A stretch of 20,029 nt of DNA from Entrophospora sp. SA101 (lineage: Eukaryota; Glomeromycota; Glomeromycetes; Entrophosporales; Entrophosporaceae): NCBI GenBank assembly GCA_958430865.1, contig CAUDNR010004001.1, positions 43,917-63,945 of the forward strand, written 5' to 3'. Below the pieces are notes generated by a model. It was not told the DNA's origin. It worked only from the letters and a program-made list of their open reading frames with translations, and did no database searches. The position numbers were made by a program, and so were the translations under genes. Positions 1 to 8,404 of this stretch are shown in pieces; positions within the stretch are counted from its first letter, which is position 1; each line of letters opens with the position of its first letter.

Positions 1-10
1 TTTGCCAAAA

Positions 11-190
11 ACGTAATACGTAATACGTAATACGTAATTACGAAATTAATTACGAAATTAATTACGGGTGACGAAATTAATTACGGGTGACGAAATTAAT
101 TACGGGCGACGAAATCAATTACGCGTGACGAAATCAATTACGGGTGACGAAATCAATTACGCGTGACGAAATCAATTACGAATGACGAAA
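11..190 (+). repeat. Tandem ACGTAAT run followed by 19-bp array, forward orientation
   Basis: Four copies of the 7-mer ACGTAAT (11-38) lead into about seven 19-bp units. Units from 71 onward run at an exact 19-bp period (71-89, 90-108, 109-127, 128-146, 147-165, 166-184). Variation is limited to AATTAATT/AATCAATT and GGGTG/GCGTG/GGGCG/GAATG. Units are contiguous, with no spacers. Confidence 0.9.
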
Positions 191-344
191 TTAAATGACA
201 CGTATTATTTATCTCGTTATACTAGTAAAATGACATAATTTGACAACTTTTTTTAGAAATATAGAATTTATTCTGTTATAATAACATGTCAGTATAATGG
301 AGAACCAATCAAAATCATTCTCATTTCTGAAAAAACATAATAAT

Positions 345-456
345 AAGGAAATAAAACTTATGCCGGGATCAAGATTGACCGGCACCATGGAAAATTCTGA
401 TAACACTTCTGTATAATGCTGTCAATTTTGACCCGGCGTAAGTTTTAAATTTCCTG
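345..456. repeat. Central imperfect inverted repeat of the foldback element
   Basis: The left arm (345-379) and right arm (421-456) are reverse complements with a few mismatches and small indels. The conserved core is GTCAAT[CT]TTGA followed by CCCGGC[AG]TAAGTTTTA and TTTCCT. The intervening loop is about 41 nt. The arm is GC-richer than its surroundings, so it is not an accident of AT content. Confidence 0.75.
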
Positions 457-661
457 ATAAAACATGAATGAAATAAAAATAAAATATATAATAAAAATAA
501 AATTACAAAATCACGTGATAATGATTTTCATATGACTTCTATATGAACTCCCGTTTTAATGACATTCTCGTCATACTGACATTTTTTGTTTGTACGGAGA
601 GTATTGTTATAACGGGAGTGACTTGTATTATGATATTTCCAATAATTAATTCGTTGTTATT

Positions 662-1040
662 CATAATTAATTTTGTCACCCGTAATTGATTTCGTCACCC
701 GTAATTAGTTTCGTCACCCGTAATTAATTTCGTCGCCCACAATATGGTAATTAATTTCGTAATTATGTTTTTAAAAGGAAAATGGTAATTAACTACGATA
801 ATTACGTACTTACGGTAATTATGCAATTACCATCCCATGTATAGTGTCAACAACGGTTTGCATAGAAAATTTTCACAATAGTAATTAATTTGTCGCCCGT
901 AATTAATTTGTCGCCCGTAATTAATTTCGTCACCCGTAATTAATTTCGTCACCCGTAATTAGTTTCGTCACCCGTAATTAGTTTCGTCACCCGTAATTAA
1001 TTTCGTCACCCGTAATTAGTTTCGTCACCCGTAATTAATT
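662..1040 (-). repeat. 19-bp arrays in reverse orientation, two blocks
   Basis: About four units at 662-740 and about nine at 880-1040 carry CGTCACCCGTAATTAATTT, the reverse complement of the left array. Two units near 887-915 are 18 bp (TTGTCGCCC, one C lost). Each block is followed by a similar terminal module: a TTACGGTAATT...AATTACC palindrome then CATGTATAGT (about 808-845 and 1052-1089). The right arm of the element is therefore duplicated. Confidence 0.85.
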
Positions 1041-1089
1041 ACGAATTACGTATTTACGGTAATTAGCTAATTACCATATCATGTATAGT

Positions 1090-1623
1090 TGGTACCAAAT
1101 TTTGTTTTTCAAAATGTGTACCACAAATTCTCCAGACATGATTTAGATTGTTAACATTTCCCCACCTTCTAATAGACCATGATTGCTTTCCAAACACCAA
1201 TTAAGTCGGTTCTCCATTTGTACATCAGATAATAAAGGTTTTGTGCTGGAACATGAGAAAAAAAAACAAGATTATGTAAGGACCTACAGATTGTCTTTTG
1301 TGATGCTTTGGTATTAGTTTTTTTTTTCAAAGTCTTGCTGTATTTCAGCTAAAGTACTACATATAGGGTTTCTTATTAATAATTCTATTTATAACTCATT
1401 CTTTTTTTCACCAATTAATTTTGGACGCCCGGGTTGAGATGCAGAACTTGTTGTATGGGTGACTCTAAAGCACACCAAAATATTATGGACTGTAGACTTT
1501 GATATTCCAAGAACTTTACTAATTTCTCTCACAATACTACTGGCTCTGTGACATACCAACAATTTGACCACGGATTTCTTCATTTAATTCTTTCCTTTTT
1601 GAGTTTAAATTATCAACTTCCAT
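1090..1623 (-). pseudogene. Tc1/mariner transposase relic (frameshifted, truncated)
   Basis: Read on the minus strand with frame changes. It starts with Met at 1623 and a segment containing KRKELNEEIRGQIVGMSQ. A shifted frame (1583-1389) gives the helix-turn-helix IVREISKVLGISKSTVHNIL and the GRPK linker typical of Tc1 transposases. After an in-frame TAA come LAEIQQDF and, in further shifted frames, HVPA, RLNWCLE and a VWR..GT segment that matches the part just after the first catalytic Asp in the family. The catalytic DDE block is missing: homology stops around 1090 against the array element. A sequence near 1779-1803 (GTGGTCCATGACTTTTGGGA) may be the old terminal inverted repeat. At least three frame disruptions make this nonfunctional. 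Confidence 0.8.
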
Positions 1624-1803
1624 TATTAAAAAAAATGTGACAATCAATAACAAAACTTTTATGTAACTCTTTATTCAGTGATGAAAATCATAACAAACAT
1701 AAATAGATGATTCAAGAATATATGTAAAAATTTCACATGTAGTTAATAAATCAATAAAATTTCAATTGGTTTTCAAAAAAGTGGTCCATGACTTTTGGGA
1801 GGT

Positions 1804-3130
1804 GAGTATCAAGATAACACAACTTGGCAAGTACATATTTTAATTATGAGTGATTATTCTTTTGCTTTTTTGGTTATACCTTGGACCATTTTTAAATTAT
1901 TTTTCTGAATATCTAGTCAAATTTGGGCCTTGTAATTCCGATTCTGGATTTTTGTTTTCCAATAAACTTCTTCCAAGCTTATCACATAAATGTTCAAATA
2001 AAATTTCTGTCTGCATATAATGTAATTTATCTGGTGGCATAATATTAATAACGATAAGTAACATAATAAAAATAACAATGATGCCCTTCAACACTGGCAT
2101 AATGCAATGTGTTCAAAGAAGAACAAGAAATGAAGTATGGAACCATCTCATAATTGTAGATGGAAAAACTAAATTCAATCATTGCACTAGGCAAATATTT
2201 TTTTGACTTTCGAAACCATTTGTTTCCAAAAGCAACCATTCGGAATTCATATGGTATATATTTGAATTAGATTTGAACCAAGTCATCTATAGATTCGGAC
2301 CAGGTTCGAATCAAATCAAAGCACAATTCGTATTCGATTCGTTCAGAGCCTTAATTTAGAAAAATATATTCATTGTAAATATTTCTTTCCTCTTAAACGA
2401 TATATAAGATTGTTCCGATATTAAAATTATTATATGAACCTAATTTATATGGAACAACCAAAGGATTATATATAGCACCATTAAAAGTAAGAACAAGGTG
2501 ATGATAAATTGTTATGTATGTATTTGAAATAAATGATACAAATCTTGGACATAGTAATATATTTGAATTTATCTCTTACAAACTGGCAAAAAATGTTATT
2601 TATTATAAAGGTATTCTCGACACTTGGAAAATTTCTGATTTCCTAATTTAAATTCATGAAAGGACTCATTAGCAATGTTGAAATTTCATAATATCCCCAA
2701 ACTAGATTTAATATCAAAGGATTGAAAGTATTATATACATAATGTTAAATTCTATTCAACCCTGAAACACCAGATCTTTCACAACACCTATAACATGGTC
2801 CACACAATCAATATACATTGTCTTTCTCGATCAATCCAAAACTACCATCATTACATTTGAAGTTGGTATGATAAAATTTAGTTCGATGCTTTGACAGTAA
2901 CCACAAATTACCAAACATAAATAAATCAAATAGATTTTTTATCCACAGCATTATCACAAGTGATCTTCAAATGTTTCTTGTCTTTGTCCAGTTTCTTAAT
3001 TCCACATACCAAATGTGCCATTTGGACCTTTTCCCATGATCCCCATTTTCATTAACACAATTAAATACTGCTTGGATAAAATGATATACCTGTTTATCAG
3101 AATGTAGCAAGCACATGAACATTTTTGGAC
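1804..3130. other. Gene-free, decayed region
   Basis: No intact gene was recognised. Short minus-strand open frames at about 1897-2239 overlap in two frames and look like pieces of one frameshifted sequence (IMPPDKLHYMQTEILFEHL is a non-repetitive stretch), but I cannot assign a family. A minus-strand frame at 2996-3193 is also unassigned. Base composition is slightly less AT-extreme than the introns, consistent with old transposon or pseudogene DNA. Confidence 0.5.
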
Positions 3131-3199
3131 TCGGTGCAGAGTATTTGGGCTAGATACTGACTGGAAGAGCACACTCCTGTTTAACTCGGACAAAGAGTT

Positions 3200-3355
3200 G
3201 CGAGATGTTTCTTTGTGAGTGCGATGAGTGGTTTGATAAGAATCAAAAATTCCAGCTTGTCACATTGGGATCGAGATGTTAATGCTGCTATAAATTTTTT
3301 TGCAACATGAACACTTACAATGGAGAGAAGCCTGATACACTTATAAACTCCCTGT
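3200..3355 (+). pseudogene. Fanzor / TnpB-like nuclease C-terminal relic
   Basis: The plus strand at about 3228-3310 reads GLIRIKNSSLSHWDRDVNAAINFF, then a stop. One frame over, TYNGEKPDTL follows (about 3312-3341). The block W-[DN]-RD-V-NAA-x-N is the hallmark of the last RuvC motif of IS605 OrfB/TnpB and eukaryotic Fanzor proteins, with Asp as the catalytic residue. A following NG..RP..L-type tail is usual in fungal Fanzors. The zinc-ribbon Cys residues expected just upstream have been lost or shifted out of frame (an adjacent frame has CEC). The rest of the nuclease is not recognisable upstream, and the frame has stops, so this is a dead fragment. Confidence 0.62.
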
Positions 3356-3738
3356 TTGTCATTTTAATTGTGGCAAGATATACCACAGGACTCTGAATCT
3401 TTGATTTTCTTTTCCCGATTTAGCGTAATAAAAATGACTGATATAATAAAATTTTAATTAATAATTTATTTATTATTGATTTTTTTTTCTAATTAAATTA
3501 ATTAAATGAAAAATAAAATGAATAAATAAGATAACAATAAATTTGATTGATTAATTAATTTAAATGATCTATGATTATTATAGTGTAATAAAAATCTATG
3601 TTATGATGATAAAATAATAAATAATAATCTACATGTGTATGATATATAACTACAATTAGAGTTTATTAGATTAATAGCAGTAATGATAATAATAGTAATA
3701 TACAAAAAAAAAATTTTTTTAATAAAAAATAAAACTTT
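3356..3738. other. AT-rich intergenic DNA, 3' side of the carrier gene
   Basis: Low-complexity A/T sequence with runs of T and A. It lies downstream of the minus-strand carrier gene and presumably holds its 3' UTR. Nothing else is supported. Confidence 0.5.
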
Positions 3739-4899
3739 TCAACTTTTTTCATCCGGATTAACAGCAACATCTACGGTACTCCACTCTTTAACTTTTTCAA
3801 ATACCCAGAAATTCAAACTTCCTAACGGTATAACAATCCATAACCTAGCCGACATACCAACAAACAATCCTCTCATTCCTTCAGTTTTGATTATTTGATT
3901 CGCAACATTTAACCATTTCAAGTCTCCTTGACCAGATTTTCTAGCTATTTGAATTTTGGTTTTGACAACGTCAAAAGGTGCCGACGTAAAAGTTGCCATA
4001 GTTCCTGCTGCAACTCCTGACGTTACAGAAAGTAAAAAATGCGATGTTGGTAAAATATTTTTTAAATATAGATTGTTTTGTTGTTGTAGTCTCAGTTGTT
4101 CCAGTGTATAAGTGTAAACAAAAAAATAGGTGGGGAAAAATGAAACAGTGTTAAGTAGTCCTGCAGTCCAGCCGCGATATAAAAATCGATAAAGTGGTAC
4201 ATCATTAGGTTTTAAACGTGTAATGAAATTTTTTTGAGATGACTCAATTAATGCTGTTTTGATGGATGATGTTGTTGCGGGCGTTGTATTTGATACGATT
4301 TCGAATGTTGGTAACTTTTTCGACGATGTAGTTGATATTGTTCTTTTTGATATTTTGGAGTTGTTGTTATTATTATTATTTAATGAAGGTAGCTCTCCAC
4401 CGGGAATTACAGTGTCTATTCCAGACGATGACGCCTTAGAAATTTGAAGTTGTTGTGATATAACATCAAATGGTACCATAAAGCTAGAGGTAATTACAGC
4501 ACTCAATGTTCCCAAGAAAGCATTGATCGTTGTTTGACTATGGCCTTCAAGCCACGAAAGACCAATATTTTTTGCATTACCTTTACCAACACGTTCTCTT
4601 AAAGCATCATAGGTTGCAAAGTGGACTAATCTACCACCTATACTACCCATCGCATAAACACTAACACCTTTAAATAAGCCTCGTGTTCCTTCTGATTTTA
4701 ATCTTTCTTTAAAAACTTCAAATAAAGATGTTGACAATTCAGTACCAATGTTTGACTGTTGAATAGTTTTTGCGGTTCTTATTGGATAAAATATATAAAT
4801 TGGCAAAAGATTAATGATGAAGCCATAAAAATAATAACGTTTAAAATCAATGGTTTGATCAGATCCCAACGGCAAATGATTCATTTTGACCTTTTCCAT
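3739..4899 (-). CDS. Mitochondrial carrier family protein, SLC25A44-like
   Basis: This is an intronless 386-residue member of the mitochondrial carrier (SLC25) family, expected in the inner mitochondrial membrane with three two-helix repeats. Signature motifs lie at residues 39-44 (PIRTAK), 143-148 (PFDVIS) and 308-313 (PFDVVK). Only the third is a canonical Px[DE]xx[KR]; the first has Arg in place of the acidic residue and the second lacks the final basic residue. Matrix-side EG..GLF.G motifs occur near 70-78 and 340-348. The opening DFKRYYFYGF, the VPFDVISQQL segment and YRGW near 241 resemble human SLC25A44, a branched-chain amino acid carrier, and fungal relatives; substrate is inferred only. 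A Ser/Thr/Asn-rich insert (about 155-225, including seven Asn) enlarges the second repeat beyond the usual size. The start is ATG at 4899; a second Met at residue 6 is possible. Confidence 0.88.
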   Translation of the reverse strand: MEKVKMNHLPLGSDQTIDFKRYYFYGFIINLLPIYIFYPIRTAKTIQQSNIGTELSTSLFEVFKERLKSEGTRGLFKGVSVYAMGSIGGRLVHFATYDALRERVGKGNAKNIGLSWLEGHSQTTINAFLGTLSAVITSSFMVPFDVISQQLQISKASSSGIDTVIPGGELPSLNNNNNNNSKISKRTISTTSSKKLPTFEIVSNTTPATTSSIKTALIESSQKNFITRLKPNDVPLYRFLYRGWTAGLLNTVSFFPTYFFVYTYTLEQLRLQQQNNLYLKNILPTSHFLLSVTSGVAAGTMATFTSAPFDVVKTKIQIARKSGQGDLKWLNVANQIIKTEGMRGLFVGMSARLWIVIPLGSLNFWVFEKVKEWSTVDVAVNPDEKS

Positions 4900-5376
4900 T
4901 ATTATTATTACAAATCAAAAAGTTTGAATCTATTTATTTATTTATTTGTTATAATAATCTTTTTTATATTAAAAAATTGTTTTGATCTGCAAAGCAAAAC
5001 CAGCCAATCACATTTTGATACTTGTGTTTGATGTAGATGTTACACGTGAAATTGATTGAAATGAAAAAAACTATATATATATATTAATTATATATATATA
5101 TAAATATATTATGTATGTATATAAAAACATAGAAAAATAAAATTAATAAAGCAAAAAAGTAATCATAAATAATTAATAGCAAGGTGATATTATTGGTTAT
5201 TTATTTACTGCTAATATATTTATTATCATTATAAAAATTATCATTAGGTATTATTATTATTAAATTAATAATATATTAAAAATTAGAAAAAAAGACATAA
5301 AAAATAAAATATAAATTTTTGCTAAAACCCCATCACAAATCAAATCATTTCAATCTTTTTTATTACTCATCCGATA
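4900..5376. other. Intergenic AT-rich spacer and probable carrier promoter
   Basis: The 5' region of the carrier gene and 3' region of the next minus-strand gene. It contains a nearly palindromic TA-microsatellite (about 5071-5110). No gene is seen. Confidence 0.5.
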
Positions 5377-8300
5377 TTATGACGACGCTGTTGTGTCAGA
5401 TGGCACCGTCTCAGCCTTAGTAGAAGGCTCAGGATCAGTTTTTGTAGGCTCAGCAGCATCAGTTTTTGATTCTGGTTCTGGTTTTGATTCGGATGGTGTT
5501 ACATCTGTTTTTTCAACTTTAGGGTCAACAGGAGCGGTAACAGTGGTTTCATCTGTTTTAGTGGTATCTTTTCCTTGTGATGATTCTTCTTCTACCTTTT
5601 CTACCTTTGTAGCATCATGAACTTCAGCTGTAAAATCACGATCTGATTGTGCAATAGTTGGAAGCAATTCTTTTTTTGATTCTTTCTGGTTTTTCAAGGA
5701 TATGGCTTCCTGAATAGCATCGTGCCATTCATCACGAAGTTTCTTATCTTCAGTGTAAAGTTTATAAGTTCTTGGAGCTTTTGTATCAATTTCTATATAA
5801 TATTTGTGTTTTTCATGTTTTTCTTTTTCCACAATTTTTTCTTTTTCCGCAGATTTTTCTTCCTCGGGTTTGTCCTCTGGTTTTTTTTCTTCCTCTGTTT
5901 TTTCTTTTTCCTCTGTTTTTTCTTTTTCCACTGTTTTTTCTTTTTCTTCGGGTTTTTCTTTTTCCACTGTTTTTTCTTTACTATCGGGATCAACTTTTTT
6001 AACCTCAGCACCTGTAAGATCTATGTTTTTTTCTCTTTTATTACTGAGGTAAGTTAAGGTTCCGTCTTTATTTAGTACGAAATATGTTTTATCATGTATT
6101 TTAAGAATTTGTGACACTTTAAATAATTCGCCATGTTTTATACTGTCATCAATACGGGGTTGGAGTATTTCTTTATCACGCTTATCTTTGTTAAAAATGC
6201 CCTTCTTTTTTTCAGTTGGTGCGGTTGTTTCTGGAGTAGTTGAAGTATCTTCAGCCGTTTTTGCAACAGGTTCGTTGGTTTCTTCTGCTATAGTTTCTTC
6301 TTTTTTGTCATCAGGTTTTGCATCAGTAGTGGAAGTAGCAACGGCAGTTGTATCAGTTTTAGTTACTTCGTCAGTTTTTCCTGTGGTAGCATCTGGTGTT
6401 TCTACTTCTCTAGTACTACTATTATCAGGTCTTTTTGCTTTTTGTAAATATGTTTTACTACGATTTATGAATTTTTTAGTTAATTCTATAGGACCGGGAC
6501 CAGGACTTGTGGGACTAGTTGAACCCTCTGCTTTATCTGTTTTATCTGTTTTATCTGTTTTATCTGTTTTATCTTCATTTTCAGATGTAGTTACTACGGG
6601 TTTTTTATTTTTCTCATCTACATTCTTTTCCTCCCCCTCTTCTTTTTTATTAGGTTCTTGATTCAATGATGATGATGGTTCATCAGTAATGGGTTCAGTA
6701 GTGGTAGTTTCACCATGGGCTGATGTAGAAGAAACAACACTAGTTACTTCATTTACAGCTTTTCTAATTAAATTTTTAATGAATGATGAGTCTTTTTGTT
6801 CTTTAGTAGCAGCATCACGTGTTGTGTCATCAACATTTTCTTCGGGTTTTTCCTCAGCTTTATCACCGGTAGTAGTCTCATCACTAGCATCAGGTGTAGT
6901 AGTAGCATTTTCGGTAGCTTCATTTGTGGCAACATCAGAAGTATTTTTTCTTGTAAGAAAATTAATAAAATAGCTTTTTTGTTTTTGAGGTGTTTTAGAA
7001 GTATCATCGGTGGTGGTAGTTGTCTCGCTTGTAGTTAAAGATTGAGGAGTTTCAGTAGATGGATCTTTTATAAGTGAACTAAAGAAGTTGGTAATCGTTT
7101 TACGTTTATCAGAAATTGGAGTTTTTTGTGGATGATCATCCTCTTCAGAAAGTATATCTGAATCTGAAGTAACATTAGGAACATTAACCAATTTAGTAAA
7201 GCCTAAATTGGGGTCTATATTAATGGATAAAATAATTAATATAAATAAAATAAAATAAAATATTAATAAGCAATTTTAATTAATAAATAACAAAATATAT
7301 TATTCACACACCTTCAAGTTTTTGATAAATTTCTTTGAAAGTATCCTGAACTTCAATTGGTGGCAAAGATTTTGCTTCAATAATTTTTTTATTAATAGAC
7401 TTTACCCATTTTATTTTATCATTATGACTTGATGCGGTAAAATTATAATCACGAATCGTAGTTTTTATTGTAAAATTTTGATAACCTTTGCTATCGGAAT
7501 CAACACTTGAATCTTTAAGATTAATAATACCAAATGGTTCTTTATTGTCATAATCATTTTTAGTCTTGTAATATACTAAAAGGCCTTTTCCTGTTATAGA
7601 AGCATGAGCAAGATTATTATAAAGAGCTTTATTTGATTCAATTTTTTTCTTGGATCTATCAACCGCTTGTGCTGCAGCTTCAGTTGATTCCTTTTCCTCC
7701 TTTGTTTTTTCAGGAGCTTCAGTTGTTGGTTTTTTTGAATCATCTTCAACAACAATCTCACTATCATCGGGTTTGGTTGTTGTTGTGGTATCCTCTGTTT
7801 TTGTTTTAGTGGCGGGTGTTGTTGTGTTACTAGAAGAAGAATGGGAAGGAGTGATGGGTTTGGTTGTTTTAATATGTTTTCTATAATATTGAGTTAATTT
7901 TTCCAATGGAATTGGTTCATCAGTGCCAAAGGCAGCATAATGAGCAGCTTTTGAAGAAAATATGCCACTTTTAAGGGTAATTACGTCACCAGTTTCGATA
8001 AGTTCTTCTTTATCCTCTTCAGTTTTGACAACTTCTCTATTAGTTTCCTTTTTATCATCATCTTTTTTTACTTCACTATTTTCTGCGGTGTTAGAGGTAG
8101 TAACTTCTTTGGGAGTAGTTGTAGGTTCAGCACCAGCATCAGGTTTTGTTGTTGCTGTATCAATAGTATCCTCTTTTTTCTCTTCGGTTGGTTTTGCCTC
8201 TTCGGTTGGTTTTGCCTCTTCAGTTGGTTTTGCCTCTTCAGTTTTTGTCTCTTCGGTTTTTAACTCTTCGGTTGGTTTTGCCTCTTCGGTTTTTGTCTCT

Positions 8301-8404
8301 TCGGCTTTTGCCTCTTCAGTTGGTTTTGCCTCTTCAATGGGTTTTGTATCTGCTGGAACAGCAGTAGTTGAAGGTTCTTCGGCAGAAACAGTTGGTTCAG
8401 TCAT
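5377..8404 (-). CDS. Meu6-like PH-domain protein (two exons, one gene)
   Basis: Exon 1 is 8404-7312 and exon 2 is 7214 (or 7202)-5377, giving about 976 or 972 residues. The frame continues across the intron, and exon 2 has no ATG near its start. Residues 1-140 are acidic EEAKPTE-type repeats. Residues about 143-178 plus 261-346 match the PH domain of fungal Meu6-like proteins (TGKGLLVYY, FGIINL, Trp333 in the last helix), with a Ser/Thr insert between the halves. A long Thr/Glu/Lys-rich tail holds short basic-hydrophobic segments such as TITNFFSSLI. A second PH-like domain (about 724-774 plus 834-872, Trp861) is interrupted by a Lys/Glu repeat. Family members in ascomycetes have the same order: N-terminal acidic region, PH domain, then disordered tail with spaced basic motifs. 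S. pombe meu6 is a meiosis-induced gene. A phosphoinositide or membrane scaffold role is inference; no enzyme motif is present. Confidence 0.78.
5812..5979 (-). repeat. Lys/Glu-coding repeat inside the second PH domain
   Basis: Degenerate repeats of KEKTVEKEK/KEKTEEKEK type, about 56 residues, coded by TTTTTC/TTC-rich plus-strand sequence. They sit between the strand segment ending near VKKVDPDS and the segment HKYYIEID. Confidence 0.85.
6529..6572 (-). repeat. 9-bp coding microsatellite (Lys-Thr-Asp)n
   Basis: Near-perfect tandem copies of GTTTTATCT on the plus strand encode DKTDKTDKTDKTDK in the disordered tail of the Meu6-like protein. It is likely length-polymorphic. Confidence 0.85.
7203..7311 (-). 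other. Predicted intron of the Meu6-like gene with two in-frame acceptors
   Basis: On the minus strand the donor is GAAG^GTGTGTGA at 7312/7311. Acceptors are TATAG at 7215 and TTTAG at 7203, 12 nt apart. Both restore phase 1 (codon GAC or GGC), so splicing gives variants differing by four residues. The intron is 97 or 109 nt and almost pure A/T. Without splicing, exon 1 would stop at TGA two codons later and exon 2 would lack an ATG start. Confidence 0.7.
8175..8345 (-). repeat. Coding minisatellite (EEAKPT / EETKTE)n
   Basis: Units of 18 nt (CCTCTTCGGTTGGTTTTG on the plus strand) and variants encode the acidic N-terminal repeats, residues about 21-76 of the Meu6-like protein. Confidence 0.85.

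Larger units (their letters stand above)
1..1089. mobile_element. Candidate foldback/MITE-like element with inverted 19-bp repeat arrays
   Basis: Arrays of a 19-bp unit (ACGAAATTAATTACGGGTG and variants) lie in one orientation at about 38-190 and as the reverse complement at about 662-740 and 880-1040. Between the arrays, a central imperfect inverted repeat (345-379 against 421-456) and matching flanks (around 275-302 against 567-612) continue the symmetry, so the whole block reads as one giant imperfect palindrome. The outer ends also mirror each other: tandem ACGTAAT units at 11-38 against TTACGTATTTACGG near 1050. No transposase frame is present, so any movement would need enzymes supplied in trans. 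The left boundary may lie outside the window. The right boundary, around 1089, is where Tc1 transposase homology begins. A foldback element or nonautonomous DNA transposon is the preferred reading; a locally rearranged satellite is the alternative. Confidence 0.55.

Noticed and set aside
38..1040. CRISPR-like array
   Set aside because: Units are contiguous 19-mers with no unique spacers, occur in both orientations and lie in a eukaryotic genome; this is a tandem repeat.
2303..2312. GGTTCGAATC, resembling a tRNA B box
   Set aside because: No A box or cloverleaf can be drawn around it; the region is full of ATTCGA-type repeats.
5722..6057. Phe-rich membrane-like frames on the plus strand
   Set aside because: Antisense shadows of the Lys/Glu repeats of the Meu6-like gene.
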